The notes under the pieces are model-generated. The model saw only the letters and a list, made by a program, of their open reading frames with translations. It was not told where the DNA came from and ran no database searches. The translations under genes were made by a program, and so were the position numbers. A stretch of 64,000 nt of DNA from Acidiflorens sp963847715 (lineage in GTDB: Bacteria; Acidobacteriota; Terriglobia; Terriglobales; Acidobacteriaceae): contig CAWKAZ010000006.1 in NCBI GenBank assembly GCA_963847715.1, positions 186,001 to 250,000 of the forward strand. The letters run 5' to 3'. Position 1 is the stretch's first letter; every line of letters begins with the position of its first letter. Shown here in pieces: positions 39,724-48,459 of the stretch.

Positions 39724-41454
39724 ATGAGTACAACTCCAAACACGATCGGCGCGAGTAAGTGGAGGGTCTGGCTATCGCTTCGCGTAGCGGAATTGCGGCA
39801 ACGCGAAAGCCAGATCTTTCTGGTACTGGCGCTGGTGATCGGCGCACTGACCGGCTTGGCCGTCGTGGCATTCATCATGCTGACAGAGCGCCTCGGGATG
39901 CGCCTCTATCCCATGGGCGGAGCACCGTGGCGGCGCGTTTTGTTCCCGGTCGCTGGATCGCTCAGCATTGGCTACCTGCTCTATCGTTACTTCCCCAATG
40001 CGCGTGGCAGCGGCGTGCCCCAAACCAAAGCGGCGCTGTTCGCGCGCGATGGACGCATTACGTTGCGGACAGTATTCGGCAAGTTTTTCTGCACATCCGC
40101 AACACTCGCGAGTGGCATTCCTCTGGGACGCGAAGGACCTTCGGTGCAAGTAGGCGCGGGACTGGCGTCGGTTCTCGGTCGATCTCTCGGCCTGCCGACC
40201 GAGCAGGTTAAGAAACTGATTCCCGTAGGAGCGGCGGCGGCCATCGCGGCCGCGTTTAATACTCCGTTAGCAGCAGTGCTGTTTTCCCTCGAAGAAATCA
40301 TGGGAGACCTGCACGCGCCCGTGATGGGCGCGGTCGTCCTCGCCTCAGCGACAGCATGGATGGTGTTACGCGTATTTCTCGGTGACCATCCGCTGTTTAC
40401 GGTTCCGCAATACCAACTCGTACATCCGGCGGAGTTCGCAGTCTATGCAGCCCTAGGCGTCGCTGGCGGCGTGGTTTCTGCCGCGTTTACCAAACTCTTG
40501 CTGAGCATGCGCGGACGTTTTCTGAGGCTTCCGCCAAAGACGGCATGGTTCCAGCCGGTTGCTGGCGGGATAGTTGTCGGATTGATGGGCTGGTTTGTGC
40601 CCCAGGTTTTGGGAGTCGGTTATGGCTTCGTCGGCGAAGCGCTCAACGGACGCATGGCGTTCCAGATGATGGCGCTGCTGGTGGTTCTGAAACTAGTGGC
40701 CGTCACTACCAGCTACGCTTCCGGCAATGCCGGCGGCATCTTCGGACCATCTTTGTTCATCGGCGCGATGCTGGGAGGCACGGTGGGCACACTAGCACAC
40801 CATTTGTTTCCTGCATACACTGCAAACCCTGGCGCGTACGCGCTGGTCGGAATGGGTGCAGTCTTCGCGGGGATCGTGCGCGCTCCTATGACTTCGGTGC
40901 TGATGATCTTTGAAATGACGCAGGATTACGCGGTCATTGTCCCACTCATGATCGCGAATCTGGTAAGCCTCTTCATCGCGTCGCAATTGCAACACGAACC
41001 GATCTACGAAGGACTGGCGATCCAGGACGGTATCCACCTGCCATCGGCAGGATCGCGTCAACGCCACGGCCAGAGACGAGTTGTCACTGTGATGCACGCC
41101 GCGGGCGAGGCGCTGCCGGCGGAGATCACGGTTCGAGAGGCGCTCGACCGTGCTGGCGCGAAGTCAGCGCGGACCTGGCTGGTCGCGGATGAACGTGGCC
41201 TTGTGGGCGTCATTGGTCTTGCGCGTCTGCAACAGGAGCTGACAGAAGGCGGCGATAAAAAGATTCGCGACTTGCTCGACCCGCTGCTTTTCCCCCATGT
41301 TCATCCCGATCAGGGGCTGGACTTAGCGCTCGAACGCATGGGTTCGAATCAAATTGACATCCTCCCGGTGGTCAATCGAGCAAACATGCGCAAACTGGAA
41401 GGCGTCGTGACGCTGCGCGATGTGTTGGATGCCTACGGCGTCAATCGCGCCTGA
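39724..41454 (+). CDS. ClC-family chloride channel/antiporter with CBS domains
   Basis: 576 residues from ATG 39724. The ClC selectivity motifs are present: 'GSGVPQTKAAL', 'GREGPSVQVGAGLASVLG' (gating Glu) and 'GAAAAIAAAFNTPLAAVLFSLEEIMGD', plus the late 'GNAGGIFGPSLFIGAMLGG'. The presence of both the gating Glu and a Glu in 'SLEEIM' is compatible with a Cl-/H+ antiporter. Two CBS domains occupy about residues 445-575, suggesting adenosine-nucleotide control. Inner-membrane location. Confidence 0.9.
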   Translation: MSTTPNTIGASKWRVWLSLRVAELRQRESQIFLVLALVIGALTGLAVVAFIMLTERLGMRLYPMGGAPWRRVLFPVAGSLSIGYLLYRYFPNARGSGVPQTKAALFARDGRITLRTVFGKFFCTSATLASGIPLGREGPSVQVGAGLASVLGRSLGLPTEQVKKLIPVGAAAAIAAAFNTPLAAVLFSLEEIMGDLHAPVMGAVVLASATAWMVLRVFLGDHPLFTVPQYQLVHPAEFAVYAALGVAGGVVSAAFTKLLLSMRGRFLRLPPKTAWFQPVAGGIVVGLMGWFVPQVLGVGYGFVGEALNGRMAFQMMALLVVLKLVAVTTSYASGNAGGIFGPSLFIGAMLGGTVGTLAHHLFPAYTANPGAYALVGMGAVFAGIVRAPMTSVLMIFEMTQDYAVIVPLMIANLVSLFIASQLQHEPIYEGLAIQDGIHLPSAGSRQRHGQRRVVTVMHAAGEALPAEITVREALDRAGAKSARTWLVADERGLVGVIGLARLQQELTEGGDKKIRDLLDPLLFPHVHPDQGLDLALERMGSNQIDILPVVNRANMRKLEGVVTLRDVLDAYGVNRA

Positions 41455-41507
41455 TTGAGCCCTCCTCTGTGCAGAATCCAACAGACGCGTCGCCTCATCT
41501 ATGCAAC

Positions 41508-42560
41508 ATGGACCTCGATCGCTTTTTCGTGGAAACACTCTCTTCAAATCCAGGACTGGCAGGAAGTTTTTCGGAGGAATCATCACAGCTAGCCCCTGAA
41601 TCCCTGGACTCCTGCCTCCTCGACTCCTACTCACAGGCGGTGACCGCCGCGGTTGAGAAAGTCAGCCCCTCCGTCGTCAATGTTGAAGTGCATCGCCAGG
41701 CCAGCGGCCGAGCACGCGCGGGTGAGCCTCGCGAGCGCCGCGGAGGCGGTTCCGGTTTCGTGTTCACGCCGGATGGCTTGATCCTGACGAACAGCCACGT
41801 GGTACACGACGCAACCCGAATCGAAGTTGCGCTGGCGGATGGGCGGCGCGCTACGGCTCACACCATCGGCGATGACCCGGCCACCGACATCGCCGTCATT
41901 CGAATTGACGCCGGTGGTTTGCAAGCCGTATCGCTCGGCGATTCGCAGCACCTCCGGCCCGGGCAGATGGCGATTGCGATCGGCAATCCGTACGGATTTC
42001 AATCCACCGTGACCGCAGGCGTGATCAGTGCACTGGGAAGGTCGCTGCGCTCATACTCGGGGCGTTTGATTGAGGACGTGATTCAAACCGACGCGGCCCT
42101 GAATCCAGGCAATTCCGGCGGTCCACTTGTCGACTCGCGCGGTCAAGTGATTGGAGTCAACACGGCTACAATTCTCCCGGCACAGGGGATCTGCTTCGCC
42201 ATCGGCATCAACACGGCGAAATTCGTTGCCAGCCGCTTGCTGCGCGACGGGCGGATTCGCCGTAGCTACATCGGAGTGTCCGCGCAGACGGTGCCCATTC
42301 ACCGGCGCGTGGTGCGCTTCTATGGTCTCCCGCGTGAAACAGGAGTCGTCGTGGTAGGCATCGAGGAACGCAGTCCGGCGCGGACCGCAGGCGTGCGTGA
42401 GGGTGACGTGATTGTTGCGCTCGACGAGAAACCGGTCGCTGGAGTGGACGATCTGCATCGTTTGCTGACCGATGTTGAGGCGGGAGCACGCTGCGCGGTG
42501 ACCGTCATTCGCCACACCGAAAAGCTGGTTCTGCCGATCTTTCCCGAAGAGGCAAGCTAG
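41508..42560 (+). CDS. HtrA/DegP-like serine protease (S1C) without visible signal peptide
   Basis: 350 residues from ATG 41508; GTG 41469 is possible. The trypsin-like domain has the triad H97 ('TNSHVVHD'), D127 ('ATDIAVIRI') and S203 ('NPGNSGGPLV'). One PDZ domain lies at about 255-345 ('GVVVVGIEERSPARTAGVREGDVIVALDEKPV'). The first 40 residues are acidic and Ser-rich, with no signal peptide or membrane anchor, unlike periplasmic DegP/DegS. It could be cytoplasmic, or the start may be mis-set. It precedes uppS by 112 bases. Confidence 0.88.
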   Translation: MDLDRFFVETLSSNPGLAGSFSEESSQLAPESLDSCLLDSYSQAVTAAVEKVSPSVVNVEVHRQASGRARAGEPRERRGGGSGFVFTPDGLILTNSHVVHDATRIEVALADGRRATAHTIGDDPATDIAVIRIDAGGLQAVSLGDSQHLRPGQMAIAIGNPYGFQSTVTAGVISALGRSLRSYSGRLIEDVIQTDAALNPGNSGGPLVDSRGQVIGVNTATILPAQGICFAIGINTAKFVASRLLRDGRIRRSYIGVSAQTVPIHRRVVRFYGLPRETGVVVVGIEERSPARTAGVREGDVIVALDEKPVAGVDDLHRLLTDVEAGARCAVTVIRHTEKLVLPIFPEEAS

Positions 42561-42672
42561 CGGCGAATTTGAGGCGGCGGAAGCTCCTATCACATTGCAC
42601 GCACAGGATTTCGTGTGTTAGCTTCGATTCGGAGAGTTCCTCTTGCGACACTCGCTTCCGGCTGGGATCAAG

Positions 42673-43479
42673 ATGGACCGCAAAGAATCGGAAGTTTACT
42701 TGCGGCTCGATCGGACGCGGCTTCCCCAGCATATCGCCATCATCATGGATGGAAACGGGCGTTGGGCCCGGCGCCGGCACATGCCGCGCGTTGCCGGACA
42801 TCGCGCCGGGGTAGCCTCTGTGCGCTCGACCGTAGAAACCGCCGCCCGCATCGGAATTCCAGCTCTCACTCTCTACGCTTTTTCCGAGGAAAACTGGAAA
42901 AAGCGGCCGAAAACCGAAGTCGATTTCCTGATGCGCCTGCTGTGCCGCTATCTCAAGGCGGAAATCAAGACGCTCAACGAAAACAACATCCGTTTGAAAT
43001 ACATTGGACGCCAGCACGAGTTGCCGGAATCGGTGCAGCGCGAAATGGCCGAAGCGAGTGAGGCCACCGCAAAGAATACCGGAATGCTGCTGACTCTCGC
43101 GCTGAATTACAGCGCGCGCAGCGAGATCGTCGATGCCTTTCGCTCGCTGGCTGAGGCTGCCGCCCGCAATGGCGGCCTCGATCACATCAAGGTTGACGAG
43201 CAGTCGATCAGCGATCATCTTTATACACGTGGACTGCCCGATCCCGACTTAGTAATTCGCACCAGCGGCGAGATGCGACTGAGTAACTTCCTGCTCTGGC
43301 AGCTTGCCTATGCCGAGATTTATGTGACGCAGACGTTGTGGCCCGACTTCCGCGGCGTGCAACTGCTCGAGGGCATTGAGGAATACCAGAAACGCGACCG
43401 CCGCTACGGCGGGTTGGGGCCCGATGGACACGGTCCACAACACGCGCCGCAGCGGACCCACGCTGAGGTCAAGCGTTGA
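42673..43479 (+). CDS. uppS: isoprenyl transferase (undecaprenyl diphosphate synthase)
   Basis: 268 residues. 'HIAIIMDGNGRWARRR' contains the catalytic Asp26. 'GHRAGVASVRSTVETAARIGIPALTLYAFSEENWKKRP' and 'PDLVIRTSGEMRLSNFLLWQLAYAEIYVT' are the standard cis-prenyltransferase motifs. It makes the C55 carrier lipid for wall and LPS assembly. ATG 42673 fits the family start. It is followed by cdsA after 10 bases, the usual bacterial order. Confidence 0.94.
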   Translation: MDRKESEVYLRLDRTRLPQHIAIIMDGNGRWARRRHMPRVAGHRAGVASVRSTVETAARIGIPALTLYAFSEENWKKRPKTEVDFLMRLLCRYLKAEIKTLNENNIRLKYIGRQHELPESVQREMAEASEATAKNTGMLLTLALNYSARSEIVDAFRSLAEAAARNGGLDHIKVDEQSISDHLYTRGLPDPDLVIRTSGEMRLSNFLLWQLAYAEIYVTQTLWPDFRGVQLLEGIEEYQKRDRRYGGLGPDGHGPQHAPQRTHAEVKR

Positions 43480-43489
43480 TCGTGATCCG

Positions 43490-44386
43490 ATGATCAAACG
43501 CATCGCGACCGCCGTCGTCCTCATTCCCCTTGTTCTGCTTCTGGTTCTGAAGGCGCCCGCTTATCTTCTTGTACTCGTCTCCGGGTTGGTCGCGCTTCTG
43601 GCCATCGCCGAATTTCTAAAGCTGGCAACGCACTACGGAGTTCAGCCGCTCGGGCTCTTGACCTACCTTTTCGTCGCTCTCTTCTTTATTTTTGTCATCA
43701 TCGTGTCGTCCGGACGTACGGCTCTCCTGGAAACGACGGCCACGATCTATGGCATGGCACTGATGGCGGTTCTGGCTCCGTTTGTGTTCTTGACTGCCGC
43801 CATGCGGCGCGCTGAACTGAGCAGCGGCTATCCGGCAGCGGCGGCGTCAGCGTTCGCATTCGGATATATTGCAATGCCCATGGCCCTGCTGGTGGAAATC
43901 CGCCGCCAGCCTGCGGGAGCGATCTGGGTCATCTACACTCTGCTGGCTGTTTGGGCCGGAGATATTTTCGCGTACTTCGTCGGCAAGGCGCTCGGACGTC
44001 ATCGCATGTCGCCGGAGATCAGCCCGAAGAAGACCTGGGAAGGCGCCGTCGCCTCAATCCTGGCCAGCGTCATAATAGGCACGCTGTGGATCCAGCACGG
44101 ACCCGGCATCAGCGAGACCCTCCTACGTTGGGGACTGATTGATCGCGGCAGTGGAATGTGGGGACTGGAACAACCATCGCTGCTGCCGATCATTTTGCTC
44201 TCGGCGATCGTTAACATCACCGCCCAGTTAGGCGATCTGGTCGAGTCGCTCATCAAGCGTGGAGCGGGAGTCAAAGATTCCGGCACAATTCTTCCCGGCC
44301 ACGGAGGTATGCTCGACCGCATCGACGCGATGCTCTTCGCAGTACCGGTGGTGTGGGCCTACGGGGCTTGGCGGCTAATGCAGTAA
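43490..44386 (+). CDS. cdsA: phosphatidate cytidylyltransferase
   Basis: 298 residues with about eight membrane helices. The C-terminal signature 'LGDLVESLIKRGAGVKDSGTILPGHGGMLDRIDAMLF' is the CDP-DAG synthase motif, preceded by 'SPKKTWEGAVAS'. It makes CDP-diacylglycerol for phospholipid synthesis in the inner membrane. The order uppS-cdsA ... dxr-rseP-ispG is a common bacterial cluster, here interrupted by three extra genes. Confidence 0.93.
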   Translation: MIKRIATAVVLIPLVLLLVLKAPAYLLVLVSGLVALLAIAEFLKLATHYGVQPLGLLTYLFVALFFIFVIIVSSGRTALLETTATIYGMALMAVLAPFVFLTAAMRRAELSSGYPAAAASAFAFGYIAMPMALLVEIRRQPAGAIWVIYTLLAVWAGDIFAYFVGKALGRHRMSPEISPKKTWEGAVASILASVIIGTLWIQHGPGISETLLRWGLIDRGSGMWGLEQPSLLPIILLSAIVNITAQLGDLVESLIKRGAGVKDSGTILPGHGGMLDRIDAMLFAVPVVWAYGAWRLMQ

Positions 44387-44414
44387 CGTGGACTACAGTC
44401 CGAGTTGAGTCCTT

Positions 44415-44738
44415 ATGGGAGACCTACTCTCCGCGGTCATATTCATGGGGATTGTCGTCGTCCTCGCTGCCGGCATTCTGGTGGTCGTGGATAAATTCAG
44501 CCTGCGGAAAAGTCTGACCGAGGAGGAAAGGGCTGCGGCAGTCGACAAGCGCAGCGAGCGATGGGGTCGAGCGTGGAGAATATTCTTCTGCGCCATGGCG
44601 GTTGTTTCCCTCCCCATCAACGTGCTCGGTCTGATTAGGAAGACAGAACCAGTGTTTCCTACCGTCATCTACATCGTCATCGCGCTATTCGTCCTTCTCA
44701 GTTTGCTGAACCCCTACCGACAGGATGATACGGAATGA
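44415..44738 (+). CDS. small membrane protein of unknown function
   Basis: 107 residues with three hydrophobic segments (about 5-25, 50-70, 80-98) separated by a charged loop (RKSLTEEERAAAVDKRSERWG). It lies between cdsA and the SSS symporter, with 28- and 19-base gaps, so probably co-transcribed with the symporter. No family recognised. Confidence 0.6.
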   Translation: MGDLLSAVIFMGIVVVLAAGILVVVDKFSLRKSLTEEERAAAVDKRSERWGRAWRIFFCAMAVVSLPINVLGLIRKTEPVFPTVIYIVIALFVLLSLLNPYRQDDTE

Positions 44739-44757
44739 CGGGTAAGAAAGTCGCCAC

Positions 44758-46245
44758 ATGGGCTTGAACGCACTCGACCTACTAGTCATCGTCGTCTATC
44801 TGGGTGGGGTGACGCTTTTCGGTCTGCGTTTCCGCAAGAAGCAGCGCACCATCAAGGATTACTTTCTCGCCTCAAACACCATTCCCTGGTGGGCCATTTC
44901 TTTGTCGATCGTTGCGGCCGAAACGAGCACCCTCACTGTCATCAGCGTGCCGGGAATCGCCTACGAGAAAGACTTCCGCTTTCTGCAGTTGGTGTTCGGC
45001 TATCTGGTCGGCCGCGTCGTCATTTGTCTCCTGCTGATCCCCCAGTATTTTCGCGGCGATCTGGTCACCGCATATCAACTGATCGAGCGCCGCTTCGGGC
45101 AGAAACTCCGAACTCTGACGGCCGGCCTGTTTCTCATTACCCGCGCCGCGGCAGAGGGTGTCCGCGTATTCGCCGTCGCCATCGTCGTCGGGATTGCGCT
45201 CTCCAGTTTCTTCGCCAGCTTCAGCGACTTCGGCCGCGACGTCGCTGCCATCGGAATCGTCACCTGCCTCACGTTGATTTACACCTTCGAAGGCGGAATG
45301 GCAGCGGTAATCTGGACCGACGTAGTGCAATTGATCATCTATGTCTCGGGAACACTGGTCGGATTATTCACGCTGCTGCACTTGATTCCTGGCGGATGGA
45401 ACACCGTTCACAGCATTGCAGGCTCGGCCGGAAAATTCCGCGTCTTTGATTTCTCCTGGAGCTTCTACTCTACATACACTTTCTGGTCGGGCGTGATTGG
45501 CGGCGCCTTCCTCACGACCGCGAGCCACGGCACCGATCAGCTGATTGTGCAGCGGTTGCTCGCCTCGCAGAATGAGCGGCAATCCAAGCTCGCCCTGCTG
45601 TCGAGCGGTCTGGCTATTCTCTTTCAGTTTTCACTCTTTCTTTTTGTAGGCGCGATGTTGTATGTGTTTTACCAACTTGCGCCTCCGGCTGCGCCGTTCG
45701 CAAGTTCAGATCGAATCTTCCCGACCTTTATCGTCACTCGCATGCCTCACGGCGTCAGCGGCCTGCTCATCTCGGCCATATTGGCGGCGGCCATGTCGAA
45801 TCTGAGCGCGGCACTCAATTCCCTGTCCTCGATTTCCATTGTCGATTTCTACGCCCGGCTCCGGCCAGCATCGACCGAGCAGCGACGCGTCTTCTTGTCG
45901 CGGGTGGCAACGGTCGCCTGGGGACTCGTGCTGTTCGCGCTCGCCATCCTCGCGCGAAATGGCGGCAGAGTGCTCGAAGTTGGGCTTTCGATCGCATCCG
46001 TCGCCTACGGATCGCTGCTCGGAGTATTTCTCCTCGGAGTCCTCACCAGAAGAGCGTCGGAGCGAGGTGCGATGGTCGGCATGCTGTGCGGGTTTGTTCT
46101 CAACCTCTACTTGTGGAAGTTCACCAAAGTTCCCTTCACCTGGTATGTAGCATTGGGAAGCGCTACGACATTCTTGATTGGCTACACCGCCAGCTTTCTG
46201 TTGCCAGTAGGCCTGAACAAAGAAGCATTGGGGAGAAACGCGTGA
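44758..46245 (+). CDS. sodium:solute symporter (SSS family)
   Basis: 495 residues, about 13 membrane helices. 'DYFLASNTIPWWAISLSIVAAETSTLTVISVPG' is the SSS helix-1 region, and 'LITRAAAEGVRVFAVAIVV' and 'TTASHGTDQLIVQRLLASQNERQSK' are further SSS motifs. The substrate is not predictable from the family alone. The stop overlaps the murQ start by 4 bases (GTGA), so uptake of N-acetylmuramic acid, anhydro-muropeptide sugars or another amino sugar is a reasonable inference. Confidence 0.9.
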   Translation: MGLNALDLLVIVVYLGGVTLFGLRFRKKQRTIKDYFLASNTIPWWAISLSIVAAETSTLTVISVPGIAYEKDFRFLQLVFGYLVGRVVICLLLIPQYFRGDLVTAYQLIERRFGQKLRTLTAGLFLITRAAAEGVRVFAVAIVVGIALSSFFASFSDFGRDVAAIGIVTCLTLIYTFEGGMAAVIWTDVVQLIIYVSGTLVGLFTLLHLIPGGWNTVHSIAGSAGKFRVFDFSWSFYSTYTFWSGVIGGAFLTTASHGTDQLIVQRLLASQNERQSKLALLSSGLAILFQFSLFLFVGAMLYVFYQLAPPAAPFASSDRIFPTFIVTRMPHGVSGLLISAILAAAMSNLSAALNSLSSISIVDFYARLRPASTEQRRVFLSRVATVAWGLVLFALAILARNGGRVLEVGLSIASVAYGSLLGVFLLGVLTRRASERGAMVGMLCGFVLNLYLWKFTKVPFTWYVALGSATTFLIGYTASFLLPVGLNKEALGRNA

Positions 46246-47162
46246 CGCACCGGAAGCCAGCTGACCTGAGAAGGCTCGAGACGGAGAAAACGAATGTAGC
46301 TTCCGCGAACCTCAGCCGGAAGTCGGCACTCGAGATCGCCAGCATCATCAATGCTGAAGACGCGAAGGTCGCCGGCGCGGTGAAACGCGCGCTTCCGCAG
46401 ATTGGGCAGGCGATCGATCTCATTGCCGCGGCATTACGCAAAGGCGGACGCCTCATCTACGTCGGCGCCGGAACCAGCGGACGTCTCGGGGCGCTCGATG
46501 CTTCCGAGTGCACGCCCACATTCAACACCGATCCTCGGACGGTGCAGTTTGTGATCGCCGGAGGGCCGCGAGCCCTGGCTACTCCCGTCGAAGCCAGCGA
46601 AGATTCTGTCGAACTGGGCCGCAGCGAACTGGCGCGGAAAAAGCCGGGGAAGAACGACGTTGTCGTTGGCATCGCCGCCAGCGGACGCACTCCATTCACC
46701 GTGGCTGCGCTTCAATATGCTCGAACTCACGGAGCGAAGACGGTCGCGGTGACCAGCAATCCGAACTCGCCCCTCGGACGCGCCGCTCACGTGTCGATTG
46801 TTGCCGAAGTCGGTCCCGAAGTCGTTGCGGGGTCAACCCGGATGAAGGCGGGCACGGCGCAGAAAATGATTCTCAACATGTTGTCCACAGGAGCCATGAC
46901 CCGCCTCGGGTATGTCTACGGCAACCTGATGGTCAACTTGCACTTGAAGAACGAAAAGCTGGTGGGACGCGGGATTGGCATTCTGGAAAAGGCGTCGGGC
47001 GTTGGCCGCGAAACCGTCAAGCGGACCTTGAAACAAGCCCGCAACAGCCTGCCTGTAGCGCTAGTGATGCTCGAGGCAAATGTCAGCCGCTCCACAGCAA
47101 AGGAAACCCTGAGTGCGGCGGCCGGCGATGTCGGGCAAGCGATCAAGCTGGCGCGTCACTGA
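46242..47162 (+). CDS. murQ: N-acetylmuramic acid 6-phosphate etherase
   Basis: 306 residues from GTG 46242. 'LIYVGAGTSGRLGALDASECTPTFNTDP' is the MurQ SIS-domain signature. 'VVGIAASGRTPFTVAAL' and 'GPEVVAGSTRMKAGTAQKMILNMLST' (with the catalytic Glu/Lys region) complete the family. It cleaves the lactyl ether of MurNAc-6-phosphate to GlcNAc-6-phosphate and D-lactate in wall recycling. Translationally coupled to the SSS symporter. Confidence 0.94.
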   Translation: MTHRKPADLRRLETEKTNVASANLSRKSALEIASIINAEDAKVAGAVKRALPQIGQAIDLIAAALRKGGRLIYVGAGTSGRLGALDASECTPTFNTDPRTVQFVIAGGPRALATPVEASEDSVELGRSELARKKPGKNDVVVGIAASGRTPFTVAALQYARTHGAKTVAVTSNPNSPLGRAAHVSIVAEVGPEVVAGSTRMKAGTAQKMILNMLSTGAMTRLGYVYGNLMVNLHLKNEKLVGRGIGILEKASGVGRETVKRTLKQARNSLPVALVMLEANVSRSTAKETLSAAAGDVGQAIKLARH

Positions 47163-47238
47163 CGTTACTCTGGCAACAGGGCCGGACCGCGTAGTTCGCC
47201 GAATTCCCTTAAAATAGGAAGGCTTGTTCAAGGCCTCC

Positions 47239-48432
47239 ATGAAGCGCATCGCCATCCTCGGTTCGACCGGCTCCATCGGCCGCAGCACCCTGAGTGTGGT
47301 CGAGAGCTATCCAGACCGATTTCAGATCGCCACGCTCGCGGCTGGCACAAACACCGAGCTCGCGTTCGAACAGGCCGTGCGCTGGAAGCCTCTCGTCCTC
47401 TCGATGGCAAAAGAGCAGGACGCAGAAACACTTCGCGCCAAATTGCGCACGGCGGGCCTCCCCGAAATTGAAGTCGTCTATGGCGCGCCGGGCACGGTCC
47501 GCGCAGCCACGCATCCCGAGGTCGATTTTGTCGTCAGCGCTATCGTAGGCGTCTCCGGCCTGGAAGCGACCTACGAAGCAGTCCGCGCCGGCAAGACCGT
47601 CGGCCTAGCCAACAAAGAGTGTCTAGTTGTAGCTGGCGAGTTGATCGTTGCCGAGGCGCGCCGGCAAGGCAAGCCCTTGCTGCCGATAGACAGCGAACAT
47701 AACGCTGTCCATCAGTGTCTTCGCGGCGGACGGATGCAGGAAGTCAAGCGCATCTGGCTGACGGCTTCCGGGGGCCCATTTCTCCATACTCCCCAGTCCG
47801 AATTTGCCTCAATAACGGTGCAACAGGCGCTCAATCACCCGACCTGGAAGATGGGGAAAAGGATCACCATCGACTCCGCTACATTGATGAATAAGGGGTT
47901 CGAGGTCATCGAAGCCTGCCGCCTGTTTGACGTGCCCCCCGACCGCGTGCAAGTCATTGTGCATCCACAATCTACGATCCATTCGCTGGTCGAATTCGTG
48001 GATGGCAGCATACTTGCTCAAATTTCAGTGACGGACATGCGTCTGCCGATCCTGTATGCGTTGACTCATCCGGATCGGATCCCGTCAGACCTGCGCTTCT
48101 CGATCATGGACCTACGGCACCTCGATTTCTACCCGCCGGATATGGCTAAATTCCCTTGTCTGCGTTTGGCTTACGAGGCAGCCGAAACCGGAGGCGGAAA
48201 GACGATCGCCCTCAACGCGGCCGATGAGGTGGCGGTGGCGGCCTTTCTCGAGGAGCAGATCGGATTCGAGGACATCCCGCGCGTGATCGAAGAAACGATG
48301 GCTGCAACGCCAGCCGGACTTTTGGAATCTATAGAAAAGGTACTTGTTCTGGACACTGAGGCCCGCCTTTTGGCAAGCGAAATCGTGAAGCAACGCTGCC
48401 GAAAGGGATCGCCCATCAGGGCCATTTCGTAA
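47239..48432 (+). CDS. dxr: 1-deoxy-D-xylulose 5-phosphate reductoisomerase
   Basis: 397 residues. 'KRIAILGSTGSIGRSTLSVVE' is the NADPH-binding start. 'LANKECLVVAGELI', 'PIDSEHNAVHQCL', 'LTASGGPF', 'HPTWKMGKRITIDSATLMNKGFEVIEA' and 'VIVHPQSTIHSLVEFVDGS' are the active-site motifs (metal-binding Asp/Glu, Ser, Asn, Lys). It makes MEP, the second step of the non-mevalonate isoprenoid pathway that feeds UppS. ispG follows 2 kb downstream. Confidence 0.95.
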   Translation: MKRIAILGSTGSIGRSTLSVVESYPDRFQIATLAAGTNTELAFEQAVRWKPLVLSMAKEQDAETLRAKLRTAGLPEIEVVYGAPGTVRAATHPEVDFVVSAIVGVSGLEATYEAVRAGKTVGLANKECLVVAGELIVAEARRQGKPLLPIDSEHNAVHQCLRGGRMQEVKRIWLTASGGPFLHTPQSEFASITVQQALNHPTWKMGKRITIDSATLMNKGFEVIEACRLFDVPPDRVQVIVHPQSTIHSLVEFVDGSILAQISVTDMRLPILYALTHPDRIPSDLRFSIMDLRHLDFYPPDMAKFPCLRLAYEAAETGGGKTIALNAADEVAVAAFLEEQIGFEDIPRVIEETMAATPAGLLESIEKVLVLDTEARLLASEIVKQRCRKGSPIRAIS

Positions 48433-48459
48433 TATGAATAATGGAGTAATCTGAAGAAT

